DNA from: JALOLV01 sp046295175
GTDB lineage: Bacteria > Bacteroidota > Bacteroidia > Cytophagales > Spirosomataceae
Direction of reading: 5' to 3'
DNA length: 64,000 bases
Assembly: GCA_046295175.1 (NCBI GenBank)
Contig: JBKBNY010000008.1
Span: 226,100-290,099 of the forward strand
Below are positions 1-6,980 of the stretch, in pieces. Position 1 is the first letter of the stretch, and each line of letters begins with the position of its first letter. The position numbers were made by a program, and so were the translations under genes. The notes beneath the pieces are model-generated. The model saw only the letters and a list, made by a program, of their open reading frames with translations, made no database searches and was not told where the DNA came from.

Positions 1-128
1 TCGAATTGGCTCATTGCTTCGCTACGCAACTGATTGATTGGGCTGTTTGCTTTACCATTCAGAGCGGCGAAAGAAGCTTTAAAGTCTTCGACTAACTGAG
101 TTTTTAGGTCTTTATTTACTAATGTCAT
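1..128 (-). CDS. sufD: Fe-S cluster assembly protein SufD, N-terminal fragment
   Basis: The first 42 codons of a gene that runs off the left edge. The ATG is the complement of 126-128 and the protein starts MTLVNKDLKTQLVEDF, then reads LRSEAMSQF. A short helical N-terminus before the beta-helical core is usual for SufD, but this part is poorly conserved, so the call rests mainly on position: same strand, 31 bp after ridA and directly after sufC in transcription order. SufD works with SufB and SufC as the cytoplasmic Fe-S scaffold complex. The catalytic core lies outside the window. Confidence 0.6.
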   Translation of the reverse strand, partial: MTLVNKDLKTQLVEDFKASFAALNGKANSPINQLRSEAMSQF

Positions 129-159
129 ATTTTTTATAATTCATTCGGCAAAGTAGATT

Positions 160-540
160 TTAAACCTCTGCTATTGCTTCTAATTCTATCTGGAATCCGT
201 AATGCAAATCTTTTACGGGTACAATCGAACGTGCTGGGCGGTGCTCACCAAAGAATTCGGCATAAGTTTTGTTGACTATGCCCCAATGGTCGCCGTTTGA
301 TATGAAAATAGTCGTTTTAACGACTTTGTCTTTACTACTCCCAACCGATTCGAGAATGGCGTTCAGGTTCTCCAAGACTACGCCTAACTGCTCTTCGATG
401 CTCGAATCTGGCGGTAGTTTTTCTGAGTTCTGAATCTTTATTGGCAAAATCCCCGACGTAAACAAAAGTCCATTGCTGACGATTGCCTGCGAATAATGCC
501 CAAGCGGAATGGGTGTATTTTCGACCTGAACTTTTTTCAT
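160..540 (-). CDS. RidA family (YjgF/UK114) deaminase-like protein
   Basis: A 126-residue protein of the usual RidA length. The C-terminal signature is clear: HRPARSIVPV at about 100-109 carries the arginine that binds the substrate carboxylate, followed by GFQIELEAIAEV, and the N-terminus has the typical GHYSQAI. RidA proteins form trimers and hydrolyse reactive enamine/imine intermediates, protecting PLP enzymes. The start codon directly abuts the sufC stop with no gap, and sufD follows after 31 bp, so it should be co-transcribed inside the suf operon. A RidA gene between sufC and sufD is unusual; a role in protecting the PLP-dependent SufS is only inference. Confidence 0.88.
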   Translation of the reverse strand: MKKVQVENTPIPLGHYSQAIVSNGLLFTSGILPIKIQNSEKLPPDSSIEEQLGVVLENLNAILESVGSSKDKVVKTTIFISNGDHWGIVNKTYAEFFGEHRPARSIVPVKDLHYGFQIELEAIAEV

Positions 541-1305
541 TTATGCAACTTCCAAAGCATCAACTTCGGCCTTAATCCAATCGTAACCTTTTTCTTCGAG
601 TTCGAGGGCTAATTCTTTCGTACCCGATTTTACGATGCGTCCTTTGTAGAGTACATGCACAAAGTCTGGAACGATGTAATCGAGCAAACGTTGGTAGTGA
701 GTTACAACCACAAATGAGCGGTTTTCGTCACGCAACTGATTAACACCCTCTGCCACTATACGAAGTGCATCAATGTCGAGACCTGAGTCGGTTTCATCCA
801 AAATACAAAGACTTGGTTCAAGCATCGCCATCTGGAAGATTTCGTTGCGTTTTTTCTCTCCGCCCGAAAAACCCTCGTTCAATGAGCGTTTCAAGAGTGT
901 ATCGTCTATCTTCACCAATTTGGCTTTTTCTTTCATTCTTTTCAAGAACTGAGCCGCATCGAGTGGTTCTTCGCCTTTATACTTACGGATTTCGTTGAGA
1001 GCTGTTTTCAAGAAATTGATTGTCGTAACACCCGGAATCTCAACTGGGTATTGAAACGCCAAGAAAACGCCTTCGGCGGCACGCTCTTCGGGAGCTAAAT
1101 CGAGCAAATCTTTACCGTTAAACTCTACGCTACCGTCGGTTACTTCGTAGTCTTCGCGACCTGCCAATACCGATGCCAACGTACTTTTACCCGAACCATT
1201 TGGCCCCATGATTGCATGAACCTCGCCCGGCTTAATTTCTAAATTTATACCTCTTAATATTTCTTTCTCCTCAATCCTTGCCTGTAAATTATTGATTTTA
1301 AGCAT
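541..1305 (-). CDS. sufC: Fe-S cluster assembly ATPase SufC
   Basis: A 254-residue ABC-type ATPase without membrane segments. Walker A is GPNGSGKST (about 34-42), the signature motif reads LNEGFSGGEKKRNE, and Walker B is LCILDETDSGLDID, a combination specific to SufC rather than to transporter ATPases. SufC powers conformational change in the SufBCD scaffold during Fe-S assembly. It is the first gene of the visible unit sufC-ridA-sufD. sufB, often just upstream in Bacteroidota, is not there: a Uma2 gene with its own terminator precedes it. A TATCTTTG box 59-66 bp upstream of the ATG suggests its own promoter. Confidence 0.95.
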   Translation of the reverse strand: MLKINNLQARIEEKEILRGINLEIKPGEVHAIMGPNGSGKSTLASVLAGREDYEVTDGSVEFNGKDLLDLAPEERAAEGVFLAFQYPVEIPGVTTINFLKTALNEIRKYKGEEPLDAAQFLKRMKEKAKLVKIDDTLLKRSLNEGFSGGEKKRNEIFQMAMLEPSLCILDETDSGLDIDALRIVAEGVNQLRDENRSFVVVTHYQRLLDYIVPDFVHVLYKGRIVKSGTKELALELEEKGYDWIKAEVDALEVA

Positions 1306-1363
1306 TTCTAATCGCTGATTAAACTGATTTTATGATTTTGTATGAGATAACCCAAAAGGACTG

Positions 1364-1371
1364 CAAAGATA
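1364..1371 (-). promoter_or_regulatory. Probable -7 promoter element for sufC-ridA-sufD
   Basis: On the minus strand this reads TATCTTTG followed by CA, a match to the Bacteroidota housekeeping -7 box TAnnTTTG. No good TTG/TTTG box is seen at the expected distance upstream. It lies between the Uma2 terminator and sufC, where a start for the suf transcript is needed. Confidence 0.5.
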
Positions 1372-1470
1372 CTATCAAAATCGTAGAATTGGTGTATCTT
1401 ATATGAAATAACTCTAAATAAGACCAAGTTGTTCCGTACATGATATAATTTTAATCAATAAACGTAAACA

Positions 1471-1506
1471 AAAAGGTCATTTCGTAACAAAGCGAAATGA
1501 CCTTTT
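1471..1506 (-). terminator. Rho-independent terminator of the Uma2 gene
   Basis: A perfect 14-bp stem (AAAAGGTCATTTCG paired with CGAAATGACCTTTT) and 8-nt loop, followed on the minus strand by a T run. It starts 23 bp after the Uma2 stop codon and separates that gene from sufC. Confidence 0.8.
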
Positions 1507-1528
1507 CTATCTGTAATCGTCTCTAAAG

Positions 1529-2137
1529 TTACTCGATGCCCTCTTCTTTGAGTAAATCGGTCAGTGTAAACTTAATGTCATCCATTACGTCAATCTCGAC
1601 ATTCCAATCTACAATTAGCCACGGTTTTTGGTTTTCGGCAATCATAATTTTGCGAGTGCCAGTCATTACCCAAATCACTTTTTCGACACCAAAATCGAGC
1701 ATTTTCTGGGTTTTGCGATAGAAATATTCATCGGGCGATTCAAATTTGCCCATATCGGCTTTCGTATCAACCTCAATGACCACTCGGGGTGGGATATTGG
1801 CATATTTCTCGCTCTGTGGATTTGCAATTTCAGATTTTGCAAATAATGCAATATCATTGGCAAAACTATCTTTTTTGGCAACACTTACCCCAATTTCATT
1901 GCTCAAAACATAGAATTTTTTTCCTGTTTTACTTTTCAAAAAATAAGAAATTGCCATCACTATCAATGACTGAAAAAAACTACTTGGCATGATTTCATCA
2001 ATTGTTTTTTCTCCACTCAAAACCTCTTTATAGCCCTTATAATAAATAGGTTTACCATCCATGACCTCGTAGATAAGGTAGGACGGAATCTTGCGTGCAG
2101 GCTTGCGTTTGGGTTTTTCTAAAACAGCTACATCCAT
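1529..2137 (-). CDS. Uma2 family (DUF820) endonuclease-like protein
   Basis: A 202-residue soluble protein of Uma2 length. It shows the family's restriction-endonuclease-like core: a helical start with MPSSFFQSLIVMAISYFL, then LSNEIGVSV, FANDIALFAKSE and PPRVVIEVDTKAD, where the final Glu-x-Asp with the preceding Asp would make the PD-(D/E)XK-like metal site. Uma2 proteins are common in cyanobacteria and Bacteroidota; their biological role is unknown. It appears monocistronic, with its own promoter 20 bp upstream and a strong terminator downstream. Confidence 0.8.
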   Translation of the reverse strand: MDVAVLEKPKRKPARKIPSYLIYEVMDGKPIYYKGYKEVLSGEKTIDEIMPSSFFQSLIVMAISYFLKSKTGKKFYVLSNEIGVSVAKKDSFANDIALFAKSEIANPQSEKYANIPPRVVIEVDTKADMGKFESPDEYFYRKTQKMLDFGVEKVIWVMTGTRKIMIAENQKPWLIVDWNVEIDVMDDIKFTLTDLLKEEGIE

Positions 2138-2156
2138 AATTTCTCTATTTATTAAC

Positions 2157-2187
2157 CAAATTTACTAAAAACTTCGATACCGCAAAA
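2157..2187 (-). promoter_or_regulatory. Promoter of the Uma2 gene
   Basis: The minus strand shows TTTTG (2187-2183), an 18-nt spacer and TAAATTTG (2164-2157), close to the Bacteroidota consensus TTTG-N19-TAnnTTTG. Transcription would start near 2150, giving a leader of only about 13 nt. Confidence 0.6.
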
Positions 2188-2564
2188 TTTTGCTTTTCGG
2201 ATACTTATCTATAATATTGCAATGAAATGACACTTCATCGAGAAAATATCATTCCTCAAAAAACTTATTATCAATCTCTTACACCTTCGTATGCGATTGA
2301 TAATAGCAGTTCGCTCTATCGTCATTTTTGTAAGCCACACCGTACGCTTACGTACTTCTTTCAGCTTCTTTTTGTTATGCAACAGTTCGGATTTTATTAA
2401 ACCCCTCAAATTGTTTTTGATAATAGTTTAAGAATAATTATTGAAGAATAACCATTGCAGAAGTTTTGATTTACAATACTTTTCTTTCTTAAATCTACAA
2501 TCTTTATTCGTTAGTATTAAATCTATTTATTGTCATTTGGTAGTTTAATAAAATTCCTAAAATT
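2188..2564. other. AT-rich gap between divergent genes
   Basis: No convincing gene. Short overlapping ORFs on both strands (57 codons plus, 66 codons minus) show no recognisable features. A hairpin with an 11-bp perfect stem (2266-2276 with 2295-2305, TATTATCAATC and its complement) lies in the middle. The promoter of the downstream deiminase-like gene must be here but no TAnnTTTG match is clear. Confidence 0.4.
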
Positions 2565-3992
2565 ATGCTTTTTGTTTCATCAGAAGTTGGGACACTCCAA
2601 CGATTAATTATACATAGCCCAGACTCGGGCCTCGGAAAAGTTGTACCGTCTAAAGCCCAAGATTGGCTTTTTGAAGACATCGTTCATCTCGAAACCATGC
2701 GTCGTGATGAATACGACTACTATGTCAAAATCCTCCTGTACTTTCTTGATAGTGAGAAAGTTAAGGGTAAATTAAAGAAAATCGACGCTGATAAAAGTCG
2801 TAATTTCTACAAACCAGATAAAAAACAGTATTTCAACTCCGATAAAGTTCTTGAGTTCGAGAAGTTATTGACCGATATTCTCAAAAATCGTGAAGTACGT
2901 GTGCAACTCATTGCGGCGGTTTGTGCGGTCGAAGAATGTGCTTACAGCGAGCAGCAGCAGTTTATGGCGATGAATCCGACGGATTTGACCAAGACTTTTA
3001 TCACAGGTACAACTCCCGACGGAGAGATGTTCTTCCCTCCTATTCCGAATTTGATTTTTACACGAGACATCGGAATTGTAGTAAACGACCATTTGATTCT
3101 AAACAAACCTGCTCGTCTGGCTCGTACTCGTGAATCACTTTTGGCAAAATACGTTTTCTTCAATCACCCGATTTTTAAGGAGATTTCGGATAAAATCATT
3201 GAGATTATCGAAGACGAACACCATTTTTTATTGCCCGAAGAAGAGCAAGATGGTCGCCAAGATACGCTCGAAGGTGGCGATGTAATGATGGTCGCTCCAA
3301 ATCATTTATTTGTGGGTATCAGCGAACGCACCACCATCGAGGCCGCCAGACAAGTGATTGATAAATTATTTGCCAAAAATATTGTACAAAAAGTTACACT
3401 TATCAAGATTCCTCAAAAACGTGATTATATGCACATTGATACGATTTTTACACAAATCAAACGCAATGTGTGGGTGTTGCTTGGTTCGCTCGGAAAAATA
3501 TCGGACGAAAACAAAAAATATCAAGTTTGGGCCGATTTAGGTCAAAAGCCTAATTTCGAGGAATTGAAAATCCGTCAGTTTATCAATAAAGAGGATGGTG
3601 TAAAAACCCGTGATTTTGAAAACCTCGAAGACCTGCTCGAAAGTGTTACAAAAGAAGATTTGAATTGCTACGAAGACGTAAAATTTGTATATTCGGGCAA
3701 TGGAGAGTTTCCGTACGGAGCAAGAGAACAATGGACGGACTCGTGTAATCTGTTGGTTATCAAAGAAGGCGTTGCCGTAGGTTACGACCGCAACGACAAA
3801 ACCTCAGAAGCATTCCGTGAGGCTGGTTTTCAGACGATTCGAGCGGCAGATTTGCTCGAAAAATTTGAAAAAAACGAGCTTTCGCCCGAAACACTGACCG
3901 ATACGATTATTCTTTTGCCTTCGGCCGAATTATCTCGTGCCAGAGGTGGCTCTCACTGCATGAGTATGCCGCTCAATCGTATAAATTTGTAG
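2565..3992 (+). CDS. Arginine deiminase-related protein
   Basis: A 475-residue protein of the guanidino-group-modifying (GME) superfamily. The whole catalytic set is present in order: Asp168 in FTRD, Glu236 in LEGGDV, His290 and Asp292 in YMHID, and the nucleophile Cys465 in RGGSHCMSMP. The last motif is nearly that of bacterial arginine deiminases (citrulline plus ammonia from arginine), but the chain is longer than the usual 410, with extra acidic and basic insertions. It should be catalytically competent; arginine is the likely but unproven substrate. A second GME enzyme (CtlX type) follows on the same strand 133 bp later. No arcB or arcC is nearby. Confidence 0.8.
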   Translation: MLFVSSEVGTLQRLIIHSPDSGLGKVVPSKAQDWLFEDIVHLETMRRDEYDYYVKILLYFLDSEKVKGKLKKIDADKSRNFYKPDKKQYFNSDKVLEFEKLLTDILKNREVRVQLIAAVCAVEECAYSEQQQFMAMNPTDLTKTFITGTTPDGEMFFPPIPNLIFTRDIGIVVNDHLILNKPARLARTRESLLAKYVFFNHPIFKEISDKIIEIIEDEHHFLLPEEEQDGRQDTLEGGDVMMVAPNHLFVGISERTTIEAARQVIDKLFAKNIVQKVTLIKIPQKRDYMHIDTIFTQIKRNVWVLLGSLGKISDENKKYQVWADLGQKPNFEELKIRQFINKEDGVKTRDFENLEDLLESVTKEDLNCYEDVKFVYSGNGEFPYGAREQWTDSCNLLVIKEGVAVGYDRNDKTSEAFREAGFQTIRAADLLEKFEKNELSPETLTDTIILLPSAELSRARGGSHCMSMPLNRINL

Positions 3993-4033
3993 TATAATTT
4001 TATAAAAGTCTTATTATAAGCCACTTAGTATTC

Positions 4034-4066
4034 AACTCTGACAGGATTCTGAATCCTGTCAGAGTT
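4034..4066. repeat. 33-bp perfect palindrome between the two GME genes
   Basis: Arms of 16 bp (AACTCTGACAGGATTC and its exact complement) are separated by one base. The same outer sequence, degenerate inside, is found at 59481-59513. Such intergenic palindromes are dispersed in Bacteroidota genomes. It could serve as a terminator stem, although no T run follows. Confidence 0.7.
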
Positions 4067-4092
4067 AAACCAAGTAACCAAATATTAAATCA

Positions 4093-4111
4093 AACGAGTT
4101 GAAAACCCGTT
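4093..4111. repeat. AACGGGTTgaaAACCCGTT-type palindrome
   Basis: AACGAGTT-gaa-AACCCGTT just before the ctlX start. Related copies lie at 7924-7940 and 7975-7995, so this is a small dispersed family. Read-through of the sequence falsely extends the ctlX frame by nine codons. Confidence 0.6.
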
Positions 4112-4125
4112 TTACATTTAGAACA

Positions 4126-5058
4126 ATGCAAGCACAAATCACTTCTGACATACTAATGATTCGTCCTGTGAAGTTCCAGTACAACTCACAGACTGCCGAA
4201 AGCAACGCTTTTCAGGATGCCACCTCGGCCAATCAAGATTTGAGCGTTACGCAAGCAACCGCCCAAGAAGAATTCGACGATATGGTGCGTCAGCTTAGGG
4301 CTGCGGGTGTCAATGTCATCGTTTTTGAAGATACCCCAGAACCGCATACACCAGATAGTATTTTTCCGAACAACTGGATTTCGTTTCATGCCAGTGGCAA
4401 GGTGGTTTTGTACCCAATGCAAGCCGAAAACCGCCGTTTAGAACGCCGCATGGATATTATTGATTCGCTTCGTAAAGATTATGACATAGACGTAGTACTT
4501 GACTTTACGCATTTCGAGAAAGAAAACAAATTTCTTGAAGGCACGGGCAGCTTGGTACTCGACCGCACCAATCGCATTGCGTATGCGTGTATCTCGCCAC
4601 GTACCAACGAAGAGGTCTTGGATGCTTGGGCAAAACAAATGAATGGCTACAAGGTTGTGAAGTTTCACTCATTCGATGCAAACGACAAGGCCGTTTACCA
4701 CACCAATGTTGTGATGTGCATGGGTGATACTTTTGCAGTTGTTTGCTTGAAGTCTATCAAAGACCCCGATGAGCGATTAATGGTAAGAGAAACGATTGAG
4801 AAAAGTGGCAAAAATGTTTTTGAAATCAGTCTTGAGCAAATGAATCAGTTTGCGGGCAATATGCTACTCGTTAATACCAAACGCGGTACAAAGCTACTTG
4901 TGATGTCGCAAAGTGCATACAACTCTCTCACGCCTGCACAAGTTGTAGAGCTTGAGGAATACGCCGATATTACCAGTTTCGACCTCGATATGATTGAAAA
5001 ATGTGGTGGTGGCTCGGCTCGCTGTATGATGGCCGAAGTGCATTTGCCCCAAAAATAA
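4126..5058 (+). CDS. Citrulline utilization hydrolase CtlX-like amidinotransferase
   Basis: A 310-residue GME-superfamily protein. Motifs include PDSIFPNNWISFH (substrate-binding loop of the DDAH/AGAT branch), LEGTGSLVLD with the catalytic Glu, VYHTNVVMCMG with the catalytic His and SARCMMAEVHLP with nucleophile Cys near residue 300. Overall it matches the family named CtlX, linked to citrulline use in Francisella. The frame is open from 4099, but those nine codons lie in a dispersed palindrome, so the ATG at 4126 is preferred. Paired with the deiminase-like gene upstream, it might act on the citrulline the latter makes; this is inference. Confidence 0.78.
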   Translation: MQAQITSDILMIRPVKFQYNSQTAESNAFQDATSANQDLSVTQATAQEEFDDMVRQLRAAGVNVIVFEDTPEPHTPDSIFPNNWISFHASGKVVLYPMQAENRRLERRMDIIDSLRKDYDIDVVLDFTHFEKENKFLEGTGSLVLDRTNRIAYACISPRTNEEVLDAWAKQMNGYKVVKFHSFDANDKAVYHTNVVMCMGDTFAVVCLKSIKDPDERLMVRETIEKSGKNVFEISLEQMNQFAGNMLLVNTKRGTKLLVMSQSAYNSLTPAQVVELEEYADITSFDLDMIEKCGGGSARCMMAEVHLPQK

Positions 5059-5395
5059 AATATCACTGATTACGCTGATTCTATTGCTGATTACATTGAT
5101 TATTTTTTGATTGCACTGATTATTTTTGATTTAAGATTTGATGATTTACTCACTGGTCGAAGACGCATTGCTTCGCAATAAGTCTTCGACCTCAACGTAA
5201 TTAAAGTCTCCTGACTTTCAGCCAAAACTTGACATGGGAAGAAAATAAACCCCGCTATACAAGCCCCGTTCGGCTGATTGTTCAATCAGTAGTTGTGTCA
5301 AGCGTTCTAAGAACACAATTACCAAAAACTATGATGCCGTTGTAACAACGACTGAATATAAATTCAGCCAAACTGAGGAACGTAGAACAAGGCTA
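5059..5395. other. Non-coding repeat-rich gap
   Basis: No gene is visible. It opens with irregular repeats of CTGATTAC/CTGATT (about 5066-5122), then a hairpin at 5155-5191 with a 10-bp perfect outer stem (GGTCGAAGAC with GTCTTCGACC) and an inner ATTGC-ttc-GCAAT stem. The rest is unique sequence without clear signals. Confidence 0.5.
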
Positions 5396-5915
5396 TCATT
5401 GAACAGCTAATTTGTACCTATCTACCCAACTAAAATCACCATTTATACAGTCAGTTAAGTAAGTCTTCAATAATATACAAATATTTCTAACAGACACTTT
5501 TACATTTTCAACTTTATCACCCTCTACATACATATATAAAATTGGTTCTGTAAAATTTATATTTCGTTTTGCTTCTGGTATAAAAACGTAATGTAATGCA
5601 TCGAATAATGTTAAATTATATTCTGTTTCAGTCTGCGAATAATCAAAACGCAAATTTATTTCATGATTATCATAAGTATCTTCCGAAAAGAATAAAGTGC
5701 ATCTTGGGAAGTTTACAATAATGGGGTCTGGAAAATCATCTACTATTGAAAATGGCACACCCCATGTAAATTCTGACAGAATATCATTGAGTAAATCTGG
5801 AGTTAAGATTCTTTCTGTTTTCATCATTGAGTAATTTGAAATATTATTTAGTTGCTGTTCCATCTGGAAATATAGTGTACCCATTTTGTTGCAAATCATC
5901 AAATCCTAAATCAAA
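5125..5915. repeat. Inverted repeats flanking an orphan gene
   Basis: 5125-5147 and 5893-5915 form 23-bp inverted repeats with one mismatch (core GATTTGATGATTT). Similarity continues outward loosely, with TTGCACTGATT on the left and its complement AATCAGTGCAA on the right (about 5111-5951). The arms bound an AT-rich segment with one unrecognised gene, which looks like an acquired cassette, but this low-complexity sequence may also be a common intergenic repeat. Confidence 0.5.
5396..5902 (-). CDS. Hypothetical protein, AT-rich orphan
   Basis: A 168-codon frame not recognised. It has no signal peptide or membrane segment. The C-terminus (about 130-168) reads VRNICILLKTYLTDCINGDFSWVDRYK, which looks like a compact alpha/beta fold of the size seen in small immunity-type proteins, though no family can be assigned. 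The first codons fall inside the flanking inverted repeat, so a later start is likelier (Met7 at 5884, Met14 at 5863 or the Met pair near residue 26). Codon use is more AT-rich than that of neighbours, consistent with transfer. Confidence 0.5.
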   Translation of the reverse strand: MMICNKMGTLYFQMEQQLNNISNYSMMKTERILTPDLLNDILSEFTWGVPFSIVDDFPDPIIVNFPRCTLFFSEDTYDNHEINLRFDYSQTETEYNLTLFDALHYVFIPEAKRNINFTEPILYMYVEGDKVENVKVSVRNICILLKTYLTDCINGDFSWVDRYKLAVQ

Positions 5916-5948
5916 TAATCAACGAAATCAAAAACTAAATCAGTGCAA

Positions 5949-6191
5949 TCAGCGATTCACTATTATCTTCTTCGACCTTATCACATCGTCTTGATTGACC
6001 AAGACAAAGTAAACGCCTTCGGGTAATCCTGCCAAATCAAAATCGTGCAATGACTTGCTATGCACGGCCTCTTGTAGAATCTTACCGGGCAGATTCGACA
6101 ACTGAAAGTGTGTTTCGTAGCCTTCGGGTACTTTTACATACACTTTGTCGTCGGGTTCATTATGAAATATCACTATACTATCTTTGTTCAT
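5949..6191 (-). CDS. Free-standing T9SS-type C-terminal domain-like protein
   Basis: An 80-residue frame that resembles only the tail of T9SS cargo: a strand-rich start (IVIFHNEPDDKVYVKV), then FQLSNLPGKILQEA, LAGLPEGVYFVLV and a basic end KKIIVNR. In normal cargo this Por-secretion sorting domain follows a signal peptide and a passenger; neither is present. It may be a remnant of a cargo gene or a genuine small protein. The stop codon lies at the junction with the repeat-bounded segment at 5111-5951. Confidence 0.5.
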   Translation of the reverse strand: MNKDSIVIFHNEPDDKVYVKVPEGYETHFQLSNLPGKILQEAVHSKSLHDFDLAGLPEGVYFVLVNQDDVIRSKKIIVNR

Positions 6192-6337
6192 TTATTTCGT
6201 TTTATTCTGCTACAAAACTACTGATTATTGGTCGTCAATATTCTGGAATTTATTTTTTCTTAAAAATTTTCTGTAACTTTTGTAACCTTCTTCAATCCCG
6301 AAAGTAAGTATATTCAGAAAAGCTATTACACCGAAAC

Positions 6338-6378
6338 AAGAATCAAGGTGTAAGCCTCTGGCCGAAATCTTGATTCTT
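6338..6378 (+). promoter_or_regulatory. Hairpin in the leader of the ECF sigma gene
   Basis: A 10-bp perfect stem, AAGAATCAAG (6338-6347) with CTTGATTCTT (6369-6378), 22 bp before the sigma factor ATG. No T run follows at once, so it is not a clear terminator. Further upstream TGTAAC and GTAACC at 6273-6287 resemble ECF -35 elements, which would fit autoregulation, but this is weak. Confidence 0.4.
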
Positions 6379-6400
6379 TATCTAACACTAAACATTTTTT

Positions 6401-6916
6401 ATGACTGACGAACTCGCAATGAGTGCTGTATCAGCAGGAGATTTGGACAAAGCGGCGGTCTTGTACGAGCGTTACAAGCGACCGATGTTCAATTTTTACC
6501 TGCGGTACGGTATCGGACGAGAGAATGCACAAGATTTAACGCAACAGGTTTTTTATAGATTGATTCATTACCGAAATACTTTTCGAGAGGGGCATGAGTT
6601 CAAGACGTGGATTTACCGGATAGCCCGAAATATTTTCCACGATTTTTTGAAAGACAAACACAACCAAATGAATGAGTTACACGAAAATTTCGATATTGAA
6701 GATGAAGAAAACCTCGACGATGAACAACAAAGTATTCTAAAAAAAGCTCTCGACGAATTACCAAACGAATACCGTGACGTAATTATGATGAGCCGATACG
6801 AAGAACTCAAATATGAAGAAATCGCACAGGTTCTTGGTATTAGTGTTTCGCTCGTAAAAGTTAGGGTGCATCGGGGCTTAAAACAATTGAGAGAGATTTA
6901 TTTTCAAATGGCATAG
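6401..6916 (+). CDS. RNA polymerase ECF-type sigma-70 factor
   Basis: A 171-residue sigma factor with regions 2 and 4 only. Region 2 (about 15-85) contains YLRYGIGRENAQDLTQQVFYRLIHY and FKTWIYRIARNIFHDFL; region 4 (about 115-168) contains LPNEYRDVIMMSRYEELKYEEIAQVLGISVSLVKVRVHRGLKQL, the helix-turn-helix that reads the -35 element. It heads a probable operon with a membrane anti-sigma-like protein (64 bp downstream) and two exported DUF4097 proteins, an arrangement typical of envelope-stress systems. The inducing signal is unknown. Confidence 0.92.
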   Translation: MTDELAMSAVSAGDLDKAAVLYERYKRPMFNFYLRYGIGRENAQDLTQQVFYRLIHYRNTFREGHEFKTWIYRIARNIFHDFLKDKHNQMNELHENFDIEDEENLDDEQQSILKKALDELPNEYRDVIMMSRYEELKYEEIAQVLGISVSLVKVRVHRGLKQLREIYFQMA

Positions 6917-6980
6917 TTACCCCTCCTAACCTCCCCACTGGGGCGGGCGGTCGCTACCGTGAGGTCAAAAAATACTAAAA

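Noticed and set aside
765..998. Plus-strand ORF within sufC and many similar antisense frames across the window
   Set aside because: They lie fully inside well-supported genes on the other strand or another frame and show no protein-like features.
2209..2409. 66-codon minus ORF and 57-codon plus ORF in the gap before the deiminase-like gene
   Set aside because: They overlap each other, have biased low-complexity composition and no recognisable domain, and contain a hairpin; chance ORFs are likelier.
5100..5285. 61-codon minus ORF downstream of ctlX
   Set aside because: It is built from a hairpin and CTGATT repeats; no coding signs.
6922..6950. C-rich stretch between sigma and anti-sigma genes as a terminator
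   Set aside because: The CCCC-act-GGGG stem lacks a T run; it resembles the C-rich dispersed repeat also found near 24605 and 58111.
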